A program made the translations under genes and the position numbers. A DNA stretch of 53,605 nt from Sulfurimonas sp. (lineage in GTDB: Bacteria > Campylobacterota > Campylobacteria > Campylobacterales > Sulfurimonadaceae), in contig JAQTWZ010000010.1 of assembly GCA_028689055.1 (NCBI GenBank), positions 3,231 through 56,835 of the forward strand. The letters run 5' to 3'. Each line of letters begins with the position of its first letter. Position 1 is the stretch's first letter. Below the pieces are notes generated by a model. That model worked only from the letters and a program-made list of their open reading frames with translations. It ran no database searches and was not told where the DNA came from. Positions 36,071-44,117 of the stretch are shown here, in pieces.

Positions 36071-37414
36071 ATGAAACTTTATGCACCTTGGGAGAAAGCT
36101 TTTAAAAAAGTAGCCACACCTTTTGAGCACTTTTTACATGCACAGACGACAACAGGTATCGTACTGATGAGTATGACTATCATCGCACTTATCCTTGCGA
36201 ACACACCTCTTGCGCAAGCGTATCTGCATCTTTTTCACACCGATATCACTCTGAGCATCGGCTCATGGAGTATCTCACACTCCATCCATCACTGGATCAA
36301 CGACGGGCTGATGGCGATCTTCTTTTTTATCGTCGGTTTGGAGATCAAACGTGAGATATTAGTAGGCGAACTCTCCAACATCAAAGTCGCTATTTTACCT
36401 ATTCTTGCCGCTTTTGGCGGGATGGTTTTACCGGCACTTATCTATCTGAGTATCAACTACGGCTCAGAGAGTGCCAATGGCTGGGGTATTCCTATGGCTA
36501 CGGATATTGCCTTTGCTATTAGTGCTCTTGTTTTGCTTGGCAAAAGAGTCTCTACTGCACTTGTCACCTTTTTAGTGGCACTTGCTATCGTCGATGACTT
36601 AGGTGCTGTTGTCGTTATCGCTCTTTTTTATACGGAACAGATTCATCTTCTGCCGCTGGCACTTGCGGGAGTTTCATTTTTGGTGCTTGTTGCGTTTAAC
36701 CGTTTTGGTATTCACGCCGTATTGCCTTACTTTATCGTGGGTGTGGTAATGTGGCTTTTTATGCTTGACTCAGGTGTTCATGCGACTATTGCGGGAGTTA
36801 TAGCCGCTATGGCGATTCCCTCAAGACCAAAACGTGCGCCTGTTGGTTTTACAAATCACATGAGCAATATGCTTGATGAGTATGACAGTTATCCCGTGGC
36901 GACCGATCATACGATACACGAAAATCAAAAAGCGATACTGCAAAACATAAAAGACAGAATCGACTCCGTAAATGCACCGGCTTTACGACTTGAACATGAG
37001 CTGCATCTGCCTGTGAGTTTGATAGTTATCCCTCTTTTTGCACTTGCAAACGCAGGCATATCTATAGATTTTTCTTCTATAGGTGAGACTATTGCGACAC
37101 CTGTGTCCCTTGGTGTTATAGCGGGTCTTGTTTTTGGCAAAGTTCTCGGTATCGCAGGTGTCGCATGGCTTGCCATCAAATCCGGTATAGCAAGACTTCC
37201 TGAGGGAAGTACTATGAACCAGATATTTGGTGTTGCGTTTTTAGGCGGGATAGGTTTTACTATGAGTATATTTGTCGCGGATTTGGCATTTGTAGGGAAT
37301 GACGCCTTTATCTTTCAAGCCAAAGTCGGTATCCTCGCAGCTTCACTTTTTGCAGGTCTCTTTGGATTTTTCTGGCTGAGATATATCGCAAAATCCCCAA
37401 GCCAAAATGCTTAG
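36071..37414 (+). CDS. nhaA: Na+/H+ antiporter NhaA
   Basis: A 447-residue membrane protein with GLEIKREILVGELS, ATDIAFAISALVLLGKRVS and LAIVDDLGAVVVIALFYT, where the two adjacent Asp are the ion-binding pair of NhaA. It exports sodium in exchange for protons. It is longer than E. coli NhaA because of a cytoplasmic loop (about residues 258-300). The stop overlaps the end of pyk by 4 bases, tail to tail. Confidence 0.95.
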   Translation: MKLYAPWEKAFKKVATPFEHFLHAQTTTGIVLMSMTIIALILANTPLAQAYLHLFHTDITLSIGSWSISHSIHHWINDGLMAIFFFIVGLEIKREILVGELSNIKVAILPILAAFGGMVLPALIYLSINYGSESANGWGIPMATDIAFAISALVLLGKRVSTALVTFLVALAIVDDLGAVVVIALFYTEQIHLLPLALAGVSFLVLVAFNRFGIHAVLPYFIVGVVMWLFMLDSGVHATIAGVIAAMAIPSRPKRAPVGFTNHMSNMLDEYDSYPVATDHTIHENQKAILQNIKDRIDSVNAPALRLEHELHLPVSLIVIPLFALANAGISIDFSSIGETIATPVSLGVIAGLVFGKVLGIAGVAWLAIKSGIARLPEGSTMNQIFGVAFLGGIGFTMSIFVADLAFVGNDAFIFQAKVGILAASLFAGLFGFFWLRYIAKSPSQNA

Positions 37415-38856
37415 CGGAGGGATTTGAAAAACTCCATTTCACTCTCTCTGAGGATACGAATCATGTTTGTACTTCCAGCCACGCCCGAAGGGTCTCCGGC
37501 TGTGAGTATATAACTCTTATCACGTTTGAGCACCTTTCTCTGCAGTCCTTGTCGCATCACCTCACTCATCATCTGCCCTAGTGAACCTTCGTTGACCACA
37601 AACGCAGGAACAACGCCCCAACAAAGTGTCAGCAATCGTGCTACCTTGAGATTGTGTGCGATTGCATAGATATCTCTACGCGGTCTGTAACGTGAAATCT
37701 TTTTCACGGAAGCACCACTCATCGTCATACATAAAAGTCCCCACGCTTCTACATCTTCACAAAGTTTTACCGCCGCTTCATTGATACTGTCCGTGGCATC
37801 ATGCAGCTCAAAAACAGAACATTTGTTAAAAGGATAGATTTTCTCTGCACCTTGTATCGTCTGTACCATCGTCTCGACCGCCAAAATAGGATTATGCCCT
37901 ACCGCACTCTCTTCTGAGAGCATCACGGCATCTGTTCCATCAAGGACTGCGTTTGCGATATCGCTGATTTCGGCGCGCGTGGCTCTCTCTTTGTCTGTCA
38001 TCGACAAAAGCATTTGTGTCGCCGTTATAACGGGTTTAGAAGCTGCGTTTGCTTTATGTATCAACATCTTTTGCAAAGAAGGCACTTCATAAAAAGGCAC
38101 TTCAATACCCAAATCTCCGCGTGCTACCATAATACCGTCACTCGCCTCAAGAATTGCGTCGATATTTTCTATCGCATCAAATTTCTCTATTTTTGCATAA
38201 AGCTCGACACTGCCGCCGTATTGTGAGATTATCTCACGCGCACGCAACATATCACTCGCTTCTTGGACAAAGGAAATAGCCATAAAGTCCACATCGTTTT
38301 GTACACCCCAGAGCATATCTAGCTTATCTTTTTGGGTGAGGATATCGATGCCAAGACGAGTATTTGGGAAGTTTACCCCTTTTTTGGAACTCAGCAAACC
38401 GCTGTTTTCTACGATAACGCAAACGCCATCTTCTGCACAATCAACGACTTTCGTACGGATAATCCCATCATAAAGATAGACATAATCACCACACTGAAGC
38501 TGCTCCAAAATAGAAGGCTCACTCAAAGAGACGACATAACTCTTCGCATCTTTTTGATACCCGATGATCTCTTTTTTGACAAAAGTAAGCATGTCGTCTT
38601 TTTGCAAAGAAAACGACTCTTCAAGCTTGCCGATGCGTATCTTAGGACCGCTGATATCTTGCAATACACCGACTAAAAGCCCCGTCTCTTTTTCCGCCTG
38701 ACGGATTCTTTGGAGCACCTCACTATGGTATTCATGAGTACCATGTGAAAAGTTCAGACGAAAAGCATTGACCCCTGCGTGAAGCAGTGCAGTAATTTTT
38801 TCAAGTGAATCAGAAGTAGGTCCGAGTGTTGCTAAAATCTTTGTACGTTTTTTCAT
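37411..38856 (-). CDS. pyk: Pyruvate kinase
   Basis: A 481-residue glycolytic enzyme. RTKILATLGPTSDS is the family start; NFSHGTHEYH, MVARGDLGIEVPF and the substrate loop ITATQMLLSM are clear. It converts PEP and ADP to pyruvate and ATP. Four AAACGCAG copies (two each way) lie in the gene. Confidence 0.96.
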   Translation of the reverse strand: MKKRTKILATLGPTSDSLEKITALLHAGVNAFRLNFSHGTHEYHSEVLQRIRQAEKETGLLVGVLQDISGPKIRIGKLEESFSLQKDDMLTFVKKEIIGYQKDAKSYVVSLSEPSILEQLQCGDYVYLYDGIIRTKVVDCAEDGVCVIVENSGLLSSKKGVNFPNTRLGIDILTQKDKLDMLWGVQNDVDFMAISFVQEASDMLRAREIISQYGGSVELYAKIEKFDAIENIDAILEASDGIMVARGDLGIEVPFYEVPSLQKMLIHKANAASKPVITATQMLLSMTDKERATRAEISDIANAVLDGTDAVMLSEESAVGHNPILAVETMVQTIQGAEKIYPFNKCSVFELHDATDSINEAAVKLCEDVEAWGLLCMTMSGASVKKISRYRPRRDIYAIAHNLKVARLLTLCWGVVPAFVVNEGSLGQMMSEVMRQGLQRKVLKRDKSYILTAGDPSGVAGSTNMIRILRESEMEFFKSLR

Positions 38857-39058
38857 ATTTTTCCTAGTATTTAGAGCCTTTTGAAAATCTCCAAATTCAC
38901 CACATAATTTAAGTCATTTGGAAGTTTGAAAAAAAAGCTCATTCAAGCTAGATTTTATTTGCAAGGGGGCTCGATGCTTAATGTTTCAGGTAAAATTTTT
39001 TACTATAAGAAACAACCAAAACACAAGAAACTCTATAAAAAATATTATACCAACACTA

Positions 39059-39159
39059 TCAAAAATGTCCCTTAAAATTCTTAACTTTAAAACAACTCTT
39101 TTTCCTACACTACAAGAAAAGCTGATGTGGATATTGAGAATTTTAAGGGAGATTTTTGA
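39059..39159. repeat. MITE-like element with 23-bp inverted ends
   Basis: The left arm 39059-39081 and the right arm 39137-39159 are inverted copies with one mismatch in 23; the perfect inner part is TCCCTTAAAATTCT. The 55-base core has no coding capacity. This is the build of a small non-autonomous insertion, or of a very long hairpin in the transcript. Confidence 0.65.
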
Positions 39160-39300
39160 AAGAGAGGGGATGAGGGCATCTTCAACCCCTTTATTCGGGA
39201 GAAAACATACTTTTTTTGGAGATGAAATGCATGAAAGATATGTTTTGCCCTTGAGTCTATTTTTAGTTAGGAATTTTTGTTAAACTGACAAACCAGTCAT

Positions 39301-39317
39301 CCTGAACTTGATTCAGG
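39301..39317. repeat. REP-like palindrome
   Basis: CCTGAA-CTTGA-TTCAGG, preceded by GTCAT. Sequences of the type GTCATCCTGAACTTG-TTCAGG recur in the intergenic DNA of many bacteria. Only one copy is seen in this window. Confidence 0.5.
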
Positions 39318-39420
39318 CGCTAGGTTGTGTAAGAAGTCTAATAAAAAATACTAGAGAGAGTAGATTTTGCTTGTGTCCCGTTTTTTGTAAATATTAAGTA
39401 GAAAAAGACTACTATTTCGC

Positions 39421-40272
39421 ATGCAAAACTTTGAAACATTTTTACTTGAAAATTTACCACATTCGGTAAGTATCCATCCAGATTACGAAAAAGCGCTTCA
39501 GGCAATGCTTATTGCAGGTGGAAAACGCTTTCGTCCGGCACTTTTGCTTGGCGTTGTGAATGCCTATAATCCGCTCATGTTGGGTAGTGCGAGACATGCT
39601 GCTTATGCGATAGAACTTTTGCATACCTATTCGCTTATCCATGATGATTTACCTGCGATGGATAACTCACCTCTGCGTCGCGGCAAACCGACATTACATG
39701 TGCTTTATGACGAAGTAACGGCGATTTTGGTTGGGGATGCACTCAATACCTATGCGTTTGAAGTGCTCTCCAAAGCACCGTTTTCTGATGCTACGCGGGT
39801 GGATCTTATCCGTGAGCTTGCAAGCAATGGCGGTTTGAACGGTATGGTTTTAGGGCAGGCAATTGATTGTTATTTTGAAAATAAACCTCTGAGTATTGAT
39901 GAGGTAAAAATCCTCCACACCAACAAAACAGCTAAACTTATCGCCGCTTCTTTGAAAATGGGTGCACTTATAATCGGAGATGAAACACTTGGCGAAAAAT
40001 TGTATGATTTTGGAATCAAACTTGGTCTTTTGTTTCAGATTCAAGATGATATTTTGGATGTGACACAAACCTCAAGTGAAGCGGGCAAACTTACAAATAA
40101 TGATGAAGCCAAAAACAGTTTTGTGACTATTTTGGGGCTTGATGAGGCGATGCGTGAAGCAAATCTTTTGGCAGATGCGCTTCTCCATGAGCTGCATAGT
40201 TTGGACGAGAACTTACAAAGTGAGTTGTCACCTTTGCTAACGCAGTATATAAACAGACACAAAATAAACTAA
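39421..40272 (+). CDS. ispA: Polyprenyl (farnesyl/geranylgeranyl) diphosphate synthase
   Basis: A 283-residue short-chain prenyltransferase with the first Asp-rich motif in LIHDDLPAMDN (DDxxxxD) and the second in FQIQDDILD (DDxxD), plus GGKRFRPALLLG. It builds farnesyl or similar diphosphate from IPP. The start lacks a clear Shine-Dalgarno sequence. Product length cannot be settled here. It lies 12 bases before tkt. Confidence 0.92.
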   Translation: MQNFETFLLENLPHSVSIHPDYEKALQAMLIAGGKRFRPALLLGVVNAYNPLMLGSARHAAYAIELLHTYSLIHDDLPAMDNSPLRRGKPTLHVLYDEVTAILVGDALNTYAFEVLSKAPFSDATRVDLIRELASNGGLNGMVLGQAIDCYFENKPLSIDEVKILHTNKTAKLIAASLKMGALIIGDETLGEKLYDFGIKLGLLFQIQDDILDVTQTSSEAGKLTNNDEAKNSFVTILGLDEAMREANLLADALLHELHSLDENLQSELSPLLTQYINRHKIN

Positions 40273-40284
40273 GGAATAGAAAAT

Positions 40285-42204
40285 ATGAGTAATGTAATGC
40301 GTCAAAAAATGGCAGACAGTATAAGATTTTTAGCGGCTGATATGGTTCAAGCGGCAAATAGTGGTCATCCGGGCGCACCTATGGGTCTTGCGGATATCGC
40401 AGTAGTTTTGAGTGAACATCTCAACCACAACCCTAAAAACCCTCACTGGCTTAACCGTGACAGACTTGTATTTTCAGGCGGACATGCAACAGGACTTATC
40501 TATTCTCTTTATTATCTTTGGGGATATGGTTTAGAGCTCAATGATCTGAAAAATTTCCGTCAGCTTGACTCAAAAACTCCCGGACATCCAGAATTTGGTC
40601 ACACGCAAGGTGTTGAGATAACAACTGGACCGCTTGGTCAAGGTATCGCAAACGCAGTCGGTTTTTCTATGGCATCAAAGTTCGTCGGTGCACAGGTAAA
40701 CTCTGAGACAGCAGAACTGATAGACCATACTGTTTACTGTTTATGTGGAGACGGGGACCTTGAAGAGGGTATCTCGTATGAAGCATGTTCAATCGCCGGA
40801 CACAACAAACTTGACAATTTAATCGTGATTTACGACTCAAACCGTATCACTATCGAAGGTGCGACGGATTTAAGTATCTCTGAAAATATTCGTATGCGTT
40901 TTGAGTCGCAGGCTTGGGATGTTTTAGAGTGTGACGGTCATGACTTTGATGCGATTGACGCTGCGTTACTACAGGCAAAAGCAAACAAAAAACCGACACT
41001 TATCATTGCAAATACTATGATTGCAAAAGGTGCAGGCAAACTTGAAGGTTCACACCACGCACACGGTGCACCACTTGGCGCAGATGTAATCGCAGAGGCA
41101 AAGAGCGCAGCAGGATTTGATCCTCAACTTGCGTTTCATGTAGATGAAGATGTGATGGCACGTTTTAGATGTGCGATCGAGAAGGGTGATTTGTTGGAGC
41201 GTGAGTGGATTCATAGACAAAAAACTCTGCCGCTCATGGAGCAAAACGAAGCACTTGCAGCTTTGCAAAATCCCGATTTTTCTCGCATCGAGTGGCCTGC
41301 GTTTGATAAAGCGGATGCGACGAGAAATACAAACGGCAAGATCATGAACGCAATCGCAAAAGGCATTCCATCTTTCCTCGGTGGTTCAGCAGATTTGAGC
41401 CCATCGAACAAAACAAACCTAAACGACATGGGCGTATTTCCAAAGGGTAGAAATATCTACTTTGGTATTCGTGAACACGCGATGGCTTCCATCGTAAACG
41501 CAATGGCGCTTTATGGTCCGCTCATGCCGTTTTCTGCGACATTTTTTGTCTTCTCGGATTATCTCAAACCAGCTGCGCGTATTGCTGCACTGACAGGTAT
41601 CCAGCAGTTTTTTATCTGGACGCATGACAGTATCGGCGTAGGTGAAGATGGTCCGACACACCAGCCGATAGAACACCTTTCACAGTTCCGTGCACTGCCT
41701 AATTTCTATGTTTGGCGTCCGGCAGATGGAGCAGAAAATGTTGTCGCATGGAAGAGCGCGCTTGAGATGAAAAATTCACCTTCTGCGTTTGTATGTTCTC
41801 GTCAAAACCTCTCAGTGCTTCCAAACGCAGTCTATGGTGATGCAAGCCGTGGCGGATATCTTCTCTCAAGTGATGCAAACGCAACTCTAACGCTTATGGC
41901 TTCAGGGAGTGAAGTAGAACTTGCACTTAATGTAAAAGCGAAACTCAATGAGTCCGGCGTACAAGTAAATGTTGTCTCCGTTCCTTGTTATGATCTTTTT
42001 ATCGAACAAGAGAAAGAGTACATGAGTGAAGTGATCAAAGCAGATACAAAAAAAGTAGCTATAGAAGCAGCACGCGGACTTGAGTGGTACAGACTTGCTG
42101 ATGAAGTGATCGCAATGAATAGTTTTGGTGCTTCTGCTCCAGCAGAACAACTCTTTGAGAAGTTTGGCTTTAGTGTTGATGCTGTCATAGGGAAAATCAA
42201 CTAA
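40285..42204 (+). CDS. tkt: Transketolase
   Basis: A 639-residue thiamine-diphosphate enzyme of the pentose phosphate or Calvin cycle. NSGHPGAPMG, the TPP motif (GDGDLEEGISYE), GGSADLSPSNKT and the pyrimidine-domain FGIREHAMASIVNAMA are clear. AAGGA precedes the ATG. It is probably co-transcribed with the prenyltransferase. Confidence 0.96.
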   Translation: MSNVMRQKMADSIRFLAADMVQAANSGHPGAPMGLADIAVVLSEHLNHNPKNPHWLNRDRLVFSGGHATGLIYSLYYLWGYGLELNDLKNFRQLDSKTPGHPEFGHTQGVEITTGPLGQGIANAVGFSMASKFVGAQVNSETAELIDHTVYCLCGDGDLEEGISYEACSIAGHNKLDNLIVIYDSNRITIEGATDLSISENIRMRFESQAWDVLECDGHDFDAIDAALLQAKANKKPTLIIANTMIAKGAGKLEGSHHAHGAPLGADVIAEAKSAAGFDPQLAFHVDEDVMARFRCAIEKGDLLEREWIHRQKTLPLMEQNEALAALQNPDFSRIEWPAFDKADATRNTNGKIMNAIAKGIPSFLGGSADLSPSNKTNLNDMGVFPKGRNIYFGIREHAMASIVNAMALYGPLMPFSATFFVFSDYLKPAARIAALTGIQQFFIWTHDSIGVGEDGPTHQPIEHLSQFRALPNFYVWRPADGAENVVAWKSALEMKNSPSAFVCSRQNLSVLPNAVYGDASRGGYLLSSDANATLTLMASGSEVELALNVKAKLNESGVQVNVVSVPCYDLFIEQEKEYMSEVIKADTKKVAIEAARGLEWYRLADEVIAMNSFGASAPAEQLFEKFGFSVDAVIGKIN

Positions 42205-42221
42205 AAAAAAGCAGAGCAAAG

Positions 42222-42365
42222 ATGAAAGTACTCTTATTTGTCATACTGATTGATATGATAATCTTTACGCTTTCATCTATTTTTTTAAATGACAAAACCT
42301 TTCCTCATGACCACAATGATACTTCGCACAAGTATCGTTACGGTTATGAATGGGATAGAAAATAG
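42222..42365 (+). CDS. Small single-TM protein (47 aa)
   Basis: An ATG at 42222, 18 bases after tkt, opens a 47-residue frame: one membrane helix (VLLFVILIDMIIFTLSSIFL) then a polar His/Asp/Tyr-rich tail ending YGYEWDRK. AGAGCAAAG is a weak ribosome site. The clean hydrophobic-then-polar design favours a real gene; no family is recognised. Confidence 0.5.
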   Translation: MKVLLFVILIDMIIFTLSSIFLNDKTFPHDHNDTSHKYRYGYEWDRK

Positions 42366-42444
42366 TCTTAAATCAAACTCTCCAAATCCTCTCACTTTGA
42401 AATAACTATCTTTTTTTTAAAGTCACTCATGTTACAAACCGGAC

Positions 42445-43884
42445 ATGAAATTTTTAAACCTCAAACTCACCACACCTTATCTGGAACTTGACCCGCTTTT
42501 TTATGACAAAGTCGAACCGACTCCGCTTGCAAAACCGTATCTTATCTCTGTGTCTCAAAACGCAGCCAAACTTTTGGGTGTCAAAGATGATGATCTTAGA
42601 GATGAATTACTTGTAAAAGTCGTAAACGGTTCACACAAACTTGAAGGTTCGCAAACTTTTGCTATGTGTTATGCAGGACATCAGTTTGGCTACTTTGTAC
42701 CGCGTTTAGGTGATGGAAGAGCCATAAATCTTGGCAAAGTCAATGGATGGAATTTGCAGCTCAAAGGCTCAGGAGAGACGCTCTATTCACGTCAGGGTGA
42801 CGGACGTGCTGTGCTTCGTTCTTCTATCAGAGAGTATTTGATGTCAGAAGCGATGCATGGTCTTGGCATCGCCACTTCTCGTGCTTTGGCGCTTATCGGA
42901 AGTGATACCGACGTTGCCCGTGAACGTTGGGAAAAAGGTGCGATAGTGCTGCGTTTATCCCCGACATGGGTGCGTTTTGGTACATTTGAGTACTTTAATC
43001 TTAAAGGCAGACACGAAAAGCTTCAAGCGTTGGCGGATTATGTCATTGATGAATCTTTCCCGCATCTCAAAAACGCAGAGGGAATGTACCTCAAAATGTA
43101 TGAAGAAATTGTCCGAAATACGGCGACTACGATTGCGCACTGGCAGAGTGTGGGCTTCAACCACGGGGTCATGAACACAGACAATATGTGTATAGACGGC
43201 AGGACAATCGACTATGGACCTTTTGCCTTTTTGGATGATTATGATGCGGATTATATCTGCAATCATACGGATACAGAAGGACGATACAGCTTCAAAAATC
43301 AACCCGGTATCGGGCACTGGAATCTGGGACAGCTTGCAAAAGCACTCTCTCCAATTGTTAATTACGAAAGTGCACAAGAGGCACTCGATAGACATTTCGG
43401 TACAACTTACGAAGCAAAATATCTCTCGCTCATGTATGCGAAGATGGGGTTTTTTGAGAGTGATGCAAAAGATGTAGAACTCCTCAAATGGATGCTTGGA
43501 AGCTTGCAGAGTGCTACGATAGACTACACTGCGTTTTTTAGAAAACTCTCTCGTTATGATGGAAATAAATCAGATATTTTGGATATCTGCGTTTATAGAA
43601 CGCCGCTTGAAGAGTGGCTCGAAGCGTACGAGTTGCGCCTGCAAAAAGAGAAGATAACGGCACATGAGCGACATATAAAAATGCTTGGAGTCAATCCGAA
43701 ATATATCCTCAAAAATCATATTCTTCAAGAAGCAATAGACGAAGCAAAGCAAGGTGATTTTACTATGGTAAATGATTTGCTAAAAGTAGCTCATGCACCG
43801 TTTGATGAGCATGAAGCTTTAGAACACCTTGCCAAAGCGACACCGCAAAAAGCAAAAAATATCAAGTTGAGCTGTTCTTCATGA
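42445..43884 (+). CDS. selO: SelO (YdiU) pseudokinase-like AMPylase
   Basis: A 479-residue protein. QTFAMCYAGHQFGYFVPRLGDGRA, the nucleotide-binding KGSGETLYSRQGDGRAVLRSSIREYL and the NHGVMNTDNM...DYGPFAFLD metal motif define the SelO family, which transfers AMP to protein Ser/Thr/Tyr under redox stress. It ends in SCSS, with Ser where some eukaryotic homologues have selenocysteine. The start has only a weak ribosome site. Confidence 0.93.
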   Translation: MKFLNLKLTTPYLELDPLFYDKVEPTPLAKPYLISVSQNAAKLLGVKDDDLRDELLVKVVNGSHKLEGSQTFAMCYAGHQFGYFVPRLGDGRAINLGKVNGWNLQLKGSGETLYSRQGDGRAVLRSSIREYLMSEAMHGLGIATSRALALIGSDTDVARERWEKGAIVLRLSPTWVRFGTFEYFNLKGRHEKLQALADYVIDESFPHLKNAEGMYLKMYEEIVRNTATTIAHWQSVGFNHGVMNTDNMCIDGRTIDYGPFAFLDDYDADYICNHTDTEGRYSFKNQPGIGHWNLGQLAKALSPIVNYESAQEALDRHFGTTYEAKYLSLMYAKMGFFESDAKDVELLKWMLGSLQSATIDYTAFFRKLSRYDGNKSDILDICVYRTPLEEWLEAYELRLQKEKITAHERHIKMLGVNPKYILKNHILQEAIDEAKQGDFTMVNDLLKVAHAPFDEHEALEHLAKATPQKAKNIKLSCSS

Positions 43885-44117
43885 GCAGCTTGAATCTCTT
43901 AAACTGCTGCAAAAAGAACTTCTAGCTCTCTTCATCTTTATAAAGAAGCTCACAATCCAAACAAATTATATACTCATAAAATCACTTCAAAATATAAATC
44001 TATGCAGAGGCATCTGCTTTTACTAAATTATAACGGTTTCGTTGCTTTATTGTTCTCTGCGTGTAATAAGAATGTTATTTAGATGAACTACTATTCATAA
44101 AAATTTCAGGAGTTGAT

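Larger units (their letters stand above)
38857..39420. other. Repeat-rich intergenic region
   Basis: A 564-base gap with no credible gene. It holds a 101-bp element with 23-bp inverted ends (39059-39159), a further dyad (AAAACATA at about 39203 with TATGTTTT near 39239) and a palindrome CCTGAACTTGATTCAGG (39301-39317). A 100-codon plus frame (38981-39283) runs through the repeats and looks spurious. Confidence 0.6.

Noticed and set aside
38981-39283. 100-codon plus-strand frame
   Set aside because: It spans the inverted-repeat element and a further dyad, so its codons are set by the repeats; no family resemblance.
43870-43884. Possible selenocysteine at the SelO C-terminus
   Set aside because: The codons at the end read Ser-Cys-Ser-Ser and then a stop; no in-frame TGA followed by a conserved tail was seen.
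44041-44117. Pho box before the phytase-like gene
   Set aside because: GTAAT and GTTAT words occur but not as same-orientation repeats 11 bases apart.
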